A stretch of 64,000 nucleotides of DNA from Glandiceps talaboti. Its lineage: Eukaryota > Hemichordata > Enteropneusta > Spengelidae. Below the pieces are notes generated by a model. The model saw only the letters and a program-made list of their open reading frames with translations, searched no databases and had not been told where the DNA came from. The translations under genes and the position numbers were made by a program. How positions within the stretch are numbered: the stretch's first letter is position 1; each line of letters begins with the position of its first letter. Location of the stretch: positions 449,001 to 513,000 of the forward strand of contig NC_135556.1 in NCBI RefSeq assembly GCF_964340395.1, written 5' to 3'. Positions 43,861 to 54,213 of this stretch are shown here, piece by piece.

Positions 43861-44316
43861 ATGAGTGATACAGAAAGTGTAACACAACCCAAAGTAAAAA
43901 CTCAAGTAAAAACTCAAGTAGAGACTGTTACTACAAACAGTAAAACTAAAAGTCCGGGAAGAGTTGCATGGGGAAAAAAATTATCATTAATTTCAGCTGA
44001 AACAAAAAAACAAAAAAAATTAAAAATTAAAGACATGATAGTCGATAACGTTAAATCAATGGAACCAACTAAGGCAACTGTGTCAGATAATAAAAGCAAT
44101 GAAAGCAATGAAAGCAATGAAAGCTCGCAATTTAATAATACTATGGTTTTATTAACTCTTGGTTCATTAGTAATTGGGGCAGCTGGTTTATATTATAAAA
44201 GACAATGGTTTTTACAATCAAGTGATAAATTCAAGTCGTCATCAGAGTCTAAACAATTAACGGCATTAGAACCAGTTAAAAATAAAGCTCCGCAAGCTCT
44301 ACTTGAAATGGAATAA
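43861..44316 (+). CDS. Gene M (inner), single-pass membrane protein, 151 aa
   Basis: Thr/Gln/Lys-rich N-terminus (TQPKVKTQVKTQVET), a PGRVAWGKKLSLISAE basic motif typical of this family, a Ser/Asn linker made of repeated NESNES codons, then a transmembrane helix (TMVLLTLGSLVIGAAGLYY) followed by KRQW and a hydrophilic tail. The intact copy; the outer one is frameshifted. A virion envelope or internal membrane role is possible but unknown. Confidence 0.7.
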   Translation: MSDTESVTQPKVKTQVKTQVETVTTNSKTKSPGRVAWGKKLSLISAETKKQKKLKIKDMIVDNVKSMEPTKATVSDNKSNESNESNESSQFNNTMVLLTLGSLVIGAAGLYYKRQWFLQSSDKFKSSSESKQLTALEPVKNKAPQALLEME

Positions 44317-44426
44317 TGAAATAATGTAATAATGTAATAAAAGTAATAATTAATGATTTTTTACATTTATTTTTTTATTTCATTTATTTTTTATATATAT
44401 ATTATATAATATATACACAATATACA

Positions 44427-44666
44427 TTGACGGACTATACTAAACTAATCGTGAATGGTCTATATGATGGTGCAGTTTTATCTGCTTTAACAATAACTAA
44501 TAGTTTTATACTTGACAAGACTATAAAGATGGCTCCAGACAGTCCTAAAACAAGTACTTCATTCAAGAAGTTTGCTTCTCTCGCAATAGCTGTGAGTGGA
44601 GCAGTATTAGAGAAAGATATGTTGGAACAAAGAAATATGTTACCAGTTGATCCTTATAAAGGATAA
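44427..44666 (+). pseudogene. Gene N (inner), 79-aa protein lacking an ATG
   Basis: Nearly identical over its length to the outer copy at 52185-52427 (LIVNGLYDGAVLSALTITNS, a hydrophobic helix, and KKFASLAIAVSGAVLEKDML, a second). The initiating codon reads TTG here where the outer copy has ATG. It is probably disabled, unless translated from a non-standard start. Confidence 0.7.
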
Positions 44667-44757
44667 ATATAAAGGATAATAAAAAAGAATATTAAAAAAA
44701 TGTAATATAATTTAATAATTTAATATATCTTGATAGTATATATATATACTATACATA

Positions 44758-45249
44758 ATGGGTGCAGCTGTTGCGATGATAGTTGGTGGAGCTATTTTAA
44801 ATGCAACTGCCTTTGTTGGGGGTAGTTATGTAGCTAAGGCAGCTTCAGGCGGCGACGATATGAAAGAAGAACATGAAAAAGAATTAAAGAGACATGATTT
44901 AGCTTTGGAGAATTTCAATAAAGATCGAGAAGTATGGTTAGAACATAGGCAGAAAGTATTAGATTTTATAGCGAAACAAAAAAATTTAGATGTTCATGCG
45001 AGACAAAATCTGGTTCTGACTGATCAAAACTTAAATTTATATTTTGAATTTCATCCAGAGAGTACACAGAGTACACTCACAAGTCTTGACAGTCTTGACA
45101 GTCTTGACAGTCTTGCCAGTCTTAAAAATGAACCCGAATTTAGTGACTATTATCAACCTTCCGATGATATGAAGTTATATCAATACATTTATTTAGCTGG
45201 TGGTGGAATATTATTAGTTTATTTAATAAAAAAATATAATATAATATAA
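44758..45249 (+). CDS. Gene O (inner), two-helix membrane protein, 163 aa
   Basis: An Ala/Gly-rich hydrophobic N-terminus (AMIVGGAILNATAFVGGSYV), a charged helical middle (KELKRHDLALENFNKDREVW, EHRQKVLDFIAKQKN, DVHARQNLVLTDQNLNLYFE), a SLDSLDSLDSL repeat of variable number, the family motif EPEFSDYYQPS, then a C-terminal membrane helix (YIYLAGGGILLVYLI). Proteins ending in a [F/Y]xDYYQPS motif plus an anchor are recurrent in this element group. Function unknown. Confidence 0.72.
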   Translation: MGAAVAMIVGGAILNATAFVGGSYVAKAASGGDDMKEEHEKELKRHDLALENFNKDREVWLEHRQKVLDFIAKQKNLDVHARQNLVLTDQNLNLYFEFHPESTQSTLTSLDSLDSLDSLASLKNEPEFSDYYQPSDDMKLYQYIYLAGGGILLVYLIKKYNII

Positions 45250-45297
45250 TATAATAAACTAATAAACTAATAAACTAATAAAATAACTATACAACGG

Positions 45298-45655
45298 AAT
45301 GTCAATTATGTAAACGAAATAGTGTAGCAACTGTAGCCAGTGATCGTACTAACATTTTCAGTACACTTTGTTGTGATTTAATGAACAAAAAAATAAACGA
45401 AGTAAATAAAAAAAAATGGTATAACATCATACATTGTAACATATGTAAAAAAAATCAATATACCTCATGATGATATTTGTAAAAACATGTGTGGTAAGAT
45501 CTATGGAAGGTTTCACTGTTTTGACTGTTGTAATTCATTAAATAAACCTTTAGATGAATCTTTAGAAGAAAACTTTGAACATGACCAAAGAAGTCAAAAC
45601 AAACAAAACAGTCGAAGCATCTATAACCCTAAAAACCACATTAAAAAAGTTTAAA
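45298..45655 (+). pseudogene. Gene P (inner), Cys-rich protein, decayed
   Basis: Similar to 53010-53267, but the start codon reads ACG and an A-run near 45450 shifts the frame. The C-terminal extension (LNKPLDESLEENFEHDQRSQ...) is open to about 45655 and suggests that the outer copy is truncated at its stop. Confidence 0.6.
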
Positions 45656-45681
45656 AAAAATATAAACTAAATTATTATTTT

Positions 45682-45915
45682 TTGAGAACTGTTACTATAA
45701 TATTTTCATCAATTGATGAAGTTTATATAAATCCAACACGATATCGATCACTCAATTTTAGCGTAATTATAAAAGCAATTCTATTATATTTAGGAGAATA
45801 TCAGGAAGCTGCACTAATACCAGAGTTGAAAATGGAAGCATTTTCACAGAATCAAATTTTTAAACGATTTTCGGATAAATGTAATGCAGAATATCCAGAG
45901 ATATTGATTAAATAA
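45682..45915 (+). pseudogene. Gene Q (inner), truncated at the terminal repeat
   Basis: Encodes RTVTIIFSSIDEVYINPTRY... KMEAFSQNQIFKRF. No ATG is visible at its start. The outer homolog continues 35 residues further (SWWRLRWHQIF...), whereas here the sequence changes to the terminal repeat at 45903. It is therefore the last, truncated gene of the inner element. Function unknown. Confidence 0.55.
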
Positions 45916-47972
45916 GGGTATGCCGTTCTAAAATGAGTTCTAAATTGATCCAAAATTAATTTAATACAGTTTTAAGATTTATTTTAACTTTATAACAGGT
46001 GAAAAAAGGGGATGTCGCTTAACTGCGCTGGCACTGTCATTATTAATACTACTCACTTGTAATGTCGGTTGCATGTTTCAATTTATTTATCTGATATTTT
46101 TATTATTTGCCGAGGAGAAGTATTACAATACCTTCGATACGTATGGCGTCGACAGCATATTTTAGCCCACTATACTCGATTATACTGTCTCGCTGATGTC
46201 GCCTTTTGAACAGCGCATTTAGCAACAAAGTTAACATTTATCTCAAATAAATATACTAGCTATTAGATCACCCATATTATCAGCAATAAAATTGTAAAGG
46301 ATTGAGGAAATTTCGTGAGTTTCGTGTTGTCATTTACATGACTTCAGCAACTCGTCTGGAAGAAAACTTGTATGGTTTCCCTTGTCCGATATCACTTAAT
46401 ACAACAAGCCTATTTAATATTCATTAGAAGAATTTTCTAACGAATCATGTATTTGAAGTATACAGTTTAGGAAACCAACAAATCAAATATCGCAATGTGT
46501 TCATGATATTAAATATGATTGGACAATATTGACGTCGGCAATCAAGGTCGTGACCCCAGCACATGGTTATGAAAGAAAGCCTACAACTAGATAGTTAGTC
46601 ACGTCCTGTCCAATTTCTCAGGGTTTGTTTTGAGGTTAGAGGCGTTATTTCTGTACGACTTGAAGAATTTTACAATATATCTAATTGATAAATATGGATT
46701 ATATCAACACGTGGATGAATTCAACCCGACACGAATGTGCTCTCCCGATTCCATACGTACATACACTGCTTCAGCTTTGATCGGCGGAACTATCCTAATT
46801 AAACTTACTGCCGCGGCCGTGGTGACTGCACAAAACTTGACAACACTACCTACCTACTGATATATAATAATCACCAGTATACAGTGATAAAAACAAGCAA
46901 TAATTCGAGTCCCCAACAAGTCGATGAGACCTACTTCTGTTCAGTCCGATCCGAATGCGAGTTTCTGAGGTTTTACATGGGTCTCAGACTCGGACTAGAG
47001 TATTGCACCCTAGACAGCCCTGGCCGAAAATAATAGATGTAAACTCACAAGCCAAAAACATGTGACAATACAAGACCACAACGAAAATTGTGAAACAATT
47101 ACAGGTCACTCTCATTTTATATATGGACAACAAAATTAGGTCGGTCACAGTTCCATTTACATGATGCAATGACTCAGAGCATGCTTCCACTCGGAGCAAA
47201 TCGAATCAATTAGTGTATTATGGGACCAACAAATATATTGTGGCACATGTCCCGATACGCCCTCTTGATGTTTCCCATTAGTATTCTAATAGCTAGTATA
47301 TTTATTCGAGATGAAATATGTTTACTTTGTTGTTAAATGCGCCGTTCAAAAGACGACGCGGATACAATTGGGCTAAAATATGACGTCCTCGGCCCCGGGA
47401 TGCCGTCAACGCATCACGACAGTATCGTAATGCTTCTTTTCGGCAAATAATAAAAAATCAGATAAATAAAAGTCAATAAATGTGAAACACCCGACATTAC
47501 AAGTGTTTATGTATATCTAGTCTAGCCGTTTTTATTTATTTTGCCATAATATGGGGAGATCATATTTTAGCATTTATACCCACAGACACTGACAATTAGT
47601 GAGAAAGTGTGAGTAAATATCGGTAAATGTTGGTTAATAAGACATGTAGACTGTAGTTTTTGTTTACTGATGTCTATTACAACCACCAACAATGTATTTT
47701 TTCACAATGCTGTTGAGTTTTATTCACCTGTTGACTACGCTCGTCATAGCTTTAGTGCTAACCATTACTCCTTATGACGTCATAAAATCCCGTGGTCTAG
47801 GTGGGACCGGAAATACCCGAAAACTCTCGAAGTAAATCCGAAGGGAACTGACTGAAAAAGGTCATTTTAAGGTGTTTGCAGACGCTTTTTAAAAGTTTTA
47901 AAACCAGAATGTGTTTCACAAACATGTCGTCTAGCAAATTAGCGATAGTGAATGTGAGCATTTTGAATCACC
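45903..47972 (-). repeat. Right terminal inverted repeat of the inner element, split by a transposon
   Basis: 45903-46055 and 47504-47972 together match 27095-27721 in reverse. The match resumes precisely on the far side of the 1.45-kb insertion. It ends GAATCACC just before the TTTAAA target copy. Confidence 0.92.
46056..47503. mobile_element. 1.45-kb inverted-repeat DNA transposon, non-autonomous
   Basis: Ends CTTGTAATGTCGG and CCGACATTACAAG. The two arms, each about 220 bp, match imperfectly in inverse (for example ATTTATTTATCTGAT and TAAATATACTAGCTATTAG on the left with their complements at 47455-47475 and 47283-47301). The middle has no transposase. The uninterrupted left terminal repeat shows the empty site; the overlap is at most 2-4 bp (CA or similar), so I do not assign a superfamily. 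Confidence 0.9.
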
Positions 47973-48770
47973 TTTAAATGTGGATGAAGTTGAAGCTATA
48001 GATGTTTCAACTCTCACACCATCAATGGTTGGTCAATTAAGAGACTATCAAGCCTACCTCAGAAGAGACACTGCAGGTAATAAAGATGAAATCAGTAAGG
48101 TTGAAAACAAAATTGAAGAATGGAATGAACTCAACCCTGAATATACAATCATGCGTAAAGAAATTAATACAGCAGTCAAAAGTTTAGAAGATTTGTATGA
48201 TAGAAAAAAAGAATTGGAAAACAGACAAAAAATCGAAGAATTAACGCAAGATGAAAAAAAAGAATTAGGTAGAGTTGAGATTCATATCTTAAAATATAAT
48301 AAAGAAAATGATATTTTACACAATAAGTTAGCTGAGACATCTGCTTTGAAAGAAGTACTCAAAGACCCAAACCTTAGTATTAAAGATAAACTGGTAATTC
48401 TTTTCAAACGTAATGGAGTTACTATTGTTTCATTGGCAACAGCACTCGGTTTAGTTATAACTACTATAGCCATTGCATTAGGTATAAAATCACCACCTAC
48501 TAGTAGCGGTAGCAGTAGCAGTAGCGGTGGTCCAGTCAAAGCAGTTATTAAACGTGTTGCGGATGTATTAAAATGGCTCGGTAATAAAGCAGCGATGGCA
48601 CTGCCAGGTATTATTGGCTCTATCGGGTCGTTTTAAAAACAGCGGGACAAGTTGTAGGATTTATAGCTGAACATGTAGGGCTGTTGGCAACTGCAATAGC
48701 GGTATACCTTTATGAACGGATTTTAACTAAACAAAGTTCTAACGAAAGTTCTAAACAAAAAAATAAATAA
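47973..48770 (+). pseudogene. Gene I (outer), 3' part after the inner element
   Basis: Begins with the TTTAAA target copy and continues gene I collinearly with 40071-40847: the coiled coil, the GVTIVSLATALG helix, a Ser/Gly linker, and ALPGIIGSIGSF. A small deletion near 48628 shifts the frame, and the last hydrophobic segment (GFIAEHVGLLATAIAVYLY) lies in another frame to about 48770. Confidence 0.88.
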
Positions 48771-48883
48771 AAATGAAAAAAAAAAATAAAAATGAAAAAA
48801 AAAATAATATACTATTAAATATACTAATAAATATAATATATTTTTTTGTATTTTAGTATAATATAGTATAATAGTATAGAAAA

Positions 48884-50153
48884 ATGCCTTACAATAGAGA
48901 ACTTCAAGGTGATTACTCAAAATTGAACGCACTCGGTAGTAAAGGAGAGCGAACTCATCACGTTTTAACGTATGATCCAAATCGTGCAAAACCTGGTGAA
49001 GTTTTATATATCAGATGTCCAAAATTAGAAGACACTGTTGTTCTAACGGGTAAATTCAATCTTGTTTTTGATCTTAAATTAAACGGTCATAATAAGAACT
49101 TCGTTGTCCAAAACCTGTCTGCTAATGTCATCAGTCGATTAGTTTTAAAATTCGAAGGGGAAATCTTAATGGATTTAACAAACTACAACTTAGTACAAAC
49201 GTATAAAGATCTGTATTCAGATAGAACAAATAAAACGCTGTATGGAATTCAGTCAGAAAATCTCCGAAAATTGAGAAGTGATAATGTTGGTGGAGTTGGT
49301 GGTGGGGATTACTTAGGAGAGGCTGCACTTCATAAGGCATACGGTAAAAAATATGCGATCGATCTTGCGAAATTGCATCCTATAATGAATGGTCATGGAG
49401 CCGTATATCCATCAAGCTTAGGAAGCCATATCGAATGGGAGATTACTCTTGCTTTTGTTAATAAAATCCTAGTAAGTGAAGACACAGATGGCTGGGATTG
49501 TACTTTAACAAACATCCAACTTGAATATGAAACGATAAGATATCCAAAGTTAGCTATGGAAATTAAGGGTTACTATAACAGTGGTAAAAGTTTTCTTTAC
49601 GAACATATTCAACATTTCAGAACAATTAACTTCTCTGGTACGAATACAATTGTTAACGAGAACATTAATATACCACGTAGAAGCTTGAAAGGAATTTTTG
49701 TATAATTCGGCAAACCACAGCTACAAAATGCATTAGACACCGAATTATTCTTTAATCCTAGTATTAATTCTGTTGCAATAACGATAGAAGGTATCGCAAA
49801 TAAAGTGTATGCACAGGGATTATCTCCTAGAAAATTTTGGGGAAGAAACCAGACGTTATTTCATGTCATCTGAGTTCTGCTGCTACACTGGTAAAGGAAT
49901 TGATAAATTAGCACAAGAAAGCGAGGCCACCTTTCTGTTAAATAAATATTGTCTGTTTATTGATTTAAGAAGTTTTAAGGATAATAGATATCATGGTAGT
50001 GGTCTGAAAGTCATGAATACAAAAGATGGGGTTCAACTGGAAATTCAACGAGAATTCACAAATCCACAAGAAAAAATAACTGCAAATATTTTCATTATAA
50101 GTGATGCTATGCTTAAAATTCAAGAATCTAAATTAAAATCTATTATATATTGA
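48884..50153 (+). pseudogene. Gene J (outer), major capsid candidate, stop and frameshift
   Basis: The fuller copy: open for 273 residues from MPYNRELQGDYSKLNALGSK to an in-frame stop at 49703-49705, then a further one-base shift near 49840. The C-terminal part is open at 49809-50153. It includes the 85-bp segment missing from the inner copy (HPIMNGHGAVYPSSLGSHIE region). Conserved segments: LVLKFEGEILMDLTNY, YNSGKSFLYEHIQHF, FFNPSINSVAITI, HGSGLKVMNTKDGVQLEI. I infer a double-jelly-roll major capsid protein. The upstream gap (48771-48883) is AT-rich and shares its last 30 bp with the inner copy, so it probably holds the promoter. Confidence 0.75.
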
Positions 50154-50192
50154 TACTATTAATACTATTGATACTATTAATACTATTAGTAT

Positions 50193-50747
50193 ATGAAAAT
50201 GATCTGGCTTGACCCTCCTTTTAATATGCTTATTAGTGCACCGACATGTTCGGGTAAAACAGAGTTCATTATGGAACTGTTACAAACGTATTATAAAAAC
50301 GTATTCGATTACATAATCATAATCTGTCCGACGTTCATAAACAATAAAGCTTACGATAAAAAATGTATTTACAAAGACTCGGACATTATTATAATGATTC
50401 CTAACATAGGAAAAATAAATGAAAGTATTGAACTCGTGTATGAGTGTTATAAAAATACAAAAAGTCTAATCATACTAGATGACTGCGCTTTCACGAAGGA
50501 TGTCAAATCTCGTGTCAATATTTTAACAAAGTTAGCATTTTCAGCTCGTCATGATAATATTATCGTATGGGTACTTACGCAACAATTTACAAGTATCGCT
50601 AAGACATTTCGAGAAAACATCGGTATGCTTGTTCTGTATTACACACCGAGTAAAAATGATGTTAAAGAAATAATTGAAAACTATGGGATGGAATTAAATA
50701 AGGAAGAAATTAATGAATTTATAAAAAAATTAAAATACTCCTTATAG
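50193..50747 (+). CDS. Gene K (outer), A32-like DNA-packaging ATPase, 184 aa
   Basis: It would drive genome packaging into the capsid using ATP. MKMIWLDPPF (the inner copy starts at the second Met). P-loop APTCSGKTEF at about residues 15-24, Walker B SLIILDDC near 95-102, and the sensor-like WVLTQQF near 125-131, followed by REN and YTPSKNDV, as in the FtsK/HerA-type A32 ATPases of Polintons and large DNA viruses. Open throughout. The C-terminus (KLKYSL) is probably about 15 residues short, since related sequence continues in another frame (50748-50790). It directly follows the capsid gene in both elements, the usual Polinton neighbourhood. Confidence 0.9.
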   Translation: MKMIWLDPPFNMLISAPTCSGKTEFIMELLQTYYKNVFDYIIIICPTFINNKAYDKKCIYKDSDIIIMIPNIGKINESIELVYECYKNTKSLIILDDCAFTKDVKSRVNILTKLAFSARHDNIIVWVLTQQFTSIAKTFRENIGMLVLYYTPSKNDVKEIIENYGMELNKEEINEFIKKLKYSL

Positions 50748-50828
50748 TAAATTAGTGTTTCGTTTAAGACAACCTTATAGTATAGATATAATATAGTTAA
50801 TCTGATATATATTATAACTATCATAACC

Positions 50829-51563
50829 ATGTTAATCAATGATATTTGTTGTCTCTTATGGTTATTTATTGCGTTAGTTATCATCTACTTTTTTTACAAA
50901 ATAAAATATAAAATAACTAATATATTTATATTATTATATAGTTACTATAACAAAATGGAACAGACATTGTCAGAGCTCACTATTTTACAGCCGACAGCAC
51001 CGGTAACAGCAACACCAGAGTCACAGGTGTCTCCAATAATTAAGTACAGAGAAAGATTACTATGTATCATTGCTGCTGGACAATCAAAAGCTTTCTTGGG
51101 AAAAAATTTCACTCTCGAATATATTGAAAAACGAGCGATAAAGAAATCGAAAAGTATTATAAGATATATGAAAGCACTTACAGTTCTCTTGTAAGTGACA
51201 ACATTGTAAATGGAGTTTTATTTGGGATTAGTAAAATAGTAGCTTCCAGTACATAATGTGAATAAATTAAATGACGACTTGAAAAATAATTTTCTTGTTA
51301 CAAATCAATTCAAACAACTTACTGGAAAGTTAGCATACAGTTATAATCTTCTTTTGGCATTGACAAGTGGTGGTCTCACTATTTTAAATAATATTAACTT
51401 TGCAACACACACTGTTAACACTTGTCCTAAAAAAAGTGACTTGAATGACTTGAGTCAACTTGATCAAGAACTTGTTAAAGAACTTGATATAGAACTTGAT
51501 CAAGATATTGAAAACAACTTGAAAATTGACTTGATTAAAATGAAAAAAAATAAAGTAATTTAA
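50829..51563 (+). pseudogene. Gene L (outer), frameshifted and partly deleted
   Basis: The frame is open from 50829 through a hydrophobic helix (LLWLFIALVIIYFFYKI) into MEQTLSELTILQ at 50955. A base loss near 51130 shifts it, and a few bases are missing near 51240. The second half is open at 51258-51563, including QLTGKLAYSYNLLLAL and a shorter acidic repeat (LDIELDQDIENNL). See the inner copy for the description. Confidence 0.75.
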
Positions 51564-51616
51564 AAATAAAATATTTTGTATTATATAGTTATTATATAGT
51601 TATATTAGTGTAAAAA

Positions 51617-52055
51617 ATGAGTGATACAGAAAGTGTAACACAACCTCAAGTAGAAACTCAAGTAGAGACTGTTACTACAAACAGTAAAACTAAAAATCCA
51701 GGTAGAGTTGCATGGGGTAAAAAATTAGCAGTAATTTCAGCTGAAGCAAAAAAAACGAAAAAAATTAAAATCAAAAGAACTGATAGTCGATAGCGTTAAA
51801 TCAATGGAACCAATAAAGGTAACTGAGCCAGACAATAAAAGCTTGCAATTTAATAGTACTAATACTATGATTTTATTAACTCTTGGTTCATTAGTAATTG
51901 TGGTAGCTGGTTTATATTATAAAAGACAGTGGTTTTTACAATCAAGTGATATTCAGTCGTCAGCAGAGTCAACAGATTCATCAGAATCAACAGAGTCTAA
52001 ACAATTAACGACATTACAACCAGTTAAAAATAAAGCTATATTTGAAATGGAATAA
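51617..52055 (+). pseudogene. Gene M (outer), single-pass membrane protein, frameshifted
   Basis: MSDTESVTQPQVETQVET start as in the inner copy, with the basic motif PGRVAWGKKLAV. A shift near 51776 follows, then an open C-terminal piece from 51804 with the membrane helix (TMILLTLGSLVIVVAGLYY). The Ser/Asn repeat of the inner copy is replaced by a shorter linker, and an extra STDSSESTES stretch lies in the tail. Confidence 0.7.
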
Positions 52056-52184
52056 TAAAATAATATGGAATAATATGGAATAATATGGAATAATATGGAT
52101 CACTATTTATTACATTTATTACATTTATTTTTTTTTATATATATTAAATATATACTATAATATATACTATATACACAATACACA

Positions 52185-52427
52185 ATGACAGACTATACTA
52201 AACTAATCGTGAATGGTCTATATGATGGTGCAGTTTTATCTGCTTTAACAATAACTAATAGTTTTATACTTGACAAGACTATAAAGATGGCTCCAGACAG
52301 TCCTAAAACAAGTACTTCATTCAAGAAGTTTGCTTCTCTCGCAATAGCTGTGAGTGGAGCAGTATTAGAGAAAGATATGTTGGAACAAAGAAATATGTTA
52401 CCAGTTGATCCTTATAAAGGATATTAA
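52185..52427 (+). CDS. Gene N (outer), 80-aa hydrophobic protein
   Basis: Intact, ATG at 52185 (MTDYTKLIVNGLYDGAVLSA). Two weakly hydrophobic helices separated by TIKMAPDSPKTSTSFKKF, ending MLPVDPYKGY. Almost no change between the two elements, even at silent sites, which is unusual compared with its neighbours. Function unknown. Confidence 0.72.
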   Translation: MTDYTKLIVNGLYDGAVLSALTITNSFILDKTIKMAPDSPKTSTSFKKFASLAIAVSGAVLEKDMLEQRNMLPVDPYKGY

Positions 52428-52503
52428 AAAGAATAATTAATATAATTTTAAATTTAATATAGTTATAATATAATATATACTATACTATACTATACTATAC
52501 ATA

Positions 52504-52978
52504 ATGGATGCAGCAATTGCGATGTTGGTTGGTGGAGCTGTTTTAAATGCAACTGCCTTTGTTGGAGCTAGTTATATAGGTAAGGCAGCTACAGGCCATA
52601 CGACATGAAAAAGAATTAAAGAGACATGATTTAGCTTTGGAGAATTTCAACAAAGATCGAGAAGTATGGTTGGAACATAGACAAAAAATATTAGATTTTA
52701 TAGCGAAACAAAACAATTTAGATGTTCATGCGAGACAAAATCTGGTTCTGACTGATCAAAACTTAAATTTGTATCTTGAATTTCATCCAGAGAGTACACA
52801 GAGTACACAAAGTACACAAAGTAGTCTCACAAGTGTTGACAGTCTTGACAGTCTTAAGAATGAACCTGAATTTAGGGACTATTATCAACCTTCTAACAAC
52901 ATGAAGACATACCAATATATTTATTTAGCTGGTGGTGGAATATTATTAGTTTATTTAACAAAAAAATATATAATATAA
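52504..52978 (+). pseudogene. Gene O (outer), two-helix membrane protein, frameshifted
   Basis: ATG at 52504 (MDAAIAMLVGGAVLNATAFV). A deletion near 52595 shifts the frame. The rest is open at 52637-52978, with NFNKDREVWLEHRQ, a TQSTQSTQS repeat, EPEFRDYYQPS and the membrane helix (YIYLAGGGILLVYL). Confidence 0.72.
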
Positions 52979-53009
52979 TAAACTAATAAACTAATAAACT
53001 AACAATATA

Positions 53010-53267
53010 ATGGAATGTCAATTATGTAAACGAAATAGTGTAACAGATGTAACCAGTGATTGTACTAACATTTTCAGTACACTTTGTTTTAATTATTGTG
53101 ATTTAATGAACAAAAAAATAAACAAAATTAACTGGTATAACATCATACATTGTAACATATGTAGAAAATTCAATATACCTCGTAATGATATTTGTAAAAA
53201 CATTTGTGGTAACATCTATGGAAAGTTTCACTGTTTTGACTGCTGTAATTCGTTAAACAAACCTTAA
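53010..53267 (+). CDS. Gene P (outer), Cys-rich small protein, 85 aa
   Basis: Fourteen or so cysteines in pairs (CQLCKRNS, HCNICRKF, CKNICGNI, CFDCCNS) suggest zinc binding. It probably ends early; the inner copy encodes about 30 further residues after LNKP. Function unknown. Confidence 0.6.
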   Translation: MECQLCKRNSVTDVTSDCTNIFSTLCFNYCDLMNKKINKINWYNIIHCNICRKFNIPRNDICKNICGNIYGKFHCFDCCNSLNKP

Positions 53268-53383
53268 ATGAAAACTTTGAACATGATCAAAGAAAACAAA
53301 ACAGTCGAAGCATCTATAACCCTAAAAACCACATTAAAAAAGTTTAATAAAAATATAATCTAAATTATTATCTTTTAAGAACT

Positions 53384-53710
53384 GTTACTATAATATTTTC
53401 ATCAATTGATGAAGTTTATATAGATCCAACATGATATCGATCACTCAACTTCAGTGTAATTATAAAAGCAATTCTATTATACTTAGGAAAATATCAGGAA
53501 GCTGCACTAATACCAGAGTTGAAAATGGAAGCATTTTCACAGAATCAAATTTTTAAACGATTTTGGGATAAATGGAACACAGCATATCCAGAGATAGTGA
53601 AATTTAGTTGGTGGCGTTTACGATGGCATCAAATCTTTTTAAAACTAAAGTTAAATAAAACCAAAAAAATAAGAGACTATCAAGTTTTTTTAATAATCCT
53701 TAAATCATAA
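53384..53710 (+). pseudogene. Gene Q (outer), one premature stop
   Basis: Homolog of 45682-45915 starting at the same non-ATG context (RTVTIIFSS...). A stop replaces the Arg of the NPTRY segment near 53432. The later part is open to 53710 and includes the Trp-rich SWWRLRWHQIFLKLKL tail. Function unknown. Confidence 0.5.
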
Positions 53711-53733
53711 TTTAATTATTGTTTAACTGTTAT

Positions 53734-54213
53734 TTAACTGTTGTTTAACTTCTTTTTTTCCATTAATTTTTTGTTTACTACATCAAAATCCATTAAAGTA
53801 TAACTATGATATGAATTCTTTGGATTTCTCATAGATTTTTTAAATCCATGTGAAACAACTATTAATGGGAGTTTTGGATTTGTAAGAAACTCATTTATCA
53901 TTCTGCTCGGAGCGTAAGTATAATAAAGTTCGTTATGAGTTATTGGATTATTGAGACAAATCCATAATCCGGGACCGTAACAAGAATAAACCTCCTGATA
54001 TCGAGTAATCAGAAATGTTTTTTCTATTGGAACTTCTCTCCATTTGATTGTAGAAACCTCTTGGATCCTTCTTTTTTCATCTAAAATATCCAGTAATAAA
54101 TCCTCACCATTCTCTATAGGATTAGCTATAGCAGGATCAAGCAGAGAAAGTGGACTTGATTCGATTGTGTCATCTTCGAAAGTGATTGAATTTTGTCTTT
54201 GTTCGTTTGACAT
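53734..54213 (-). CDS. Gene R, OB-fold-like small protein, 159 aa
   Basis: I chose MSNEQRQNSITFEDDTIESS at 54211-54213 as the start because the frame upstream (to 54339) runs through non-conserved sequence. An acidic N-terminus (SSPLSLLDPAIANPIENGED) precedes WREVPIEKTFLITRYQEVYS, GPGLWICLNN, TYAPSRMINEFL and LPLIVVSHGFKK. The pattern of a W(R/K)xxP start, a Gly-turn and a final strand resembles small single-domain proteins in PolB-bearing invertebrate elements, which may bind single-stranded DNA (inference, low certainty). Convergent with gene Q. The inner element has no copy because its terminal repeat begins in gene Q. Confidence 0.6.
   Translation of the reverse strand: MSNEQRQNSITFEDDTIESSPLSLLDPAIANPIENGEDLLLDILDEKRRIQEVSTIKWREVPIEKTFLITRYQEVYSCYGPGLWICLNNPITHNELYYTYAPSRMINEFLTNPKLPLIVVSHGFKKSMRNPKNSYHSYTLMDFDVVNKKLMEKKKLNNS

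Noticed and set aside
46630-47199. Two open frames inside the 1.45-kb transposon
   Set aside because: Short, on opposite strands, without transposase motifs; the element appears non-coding.
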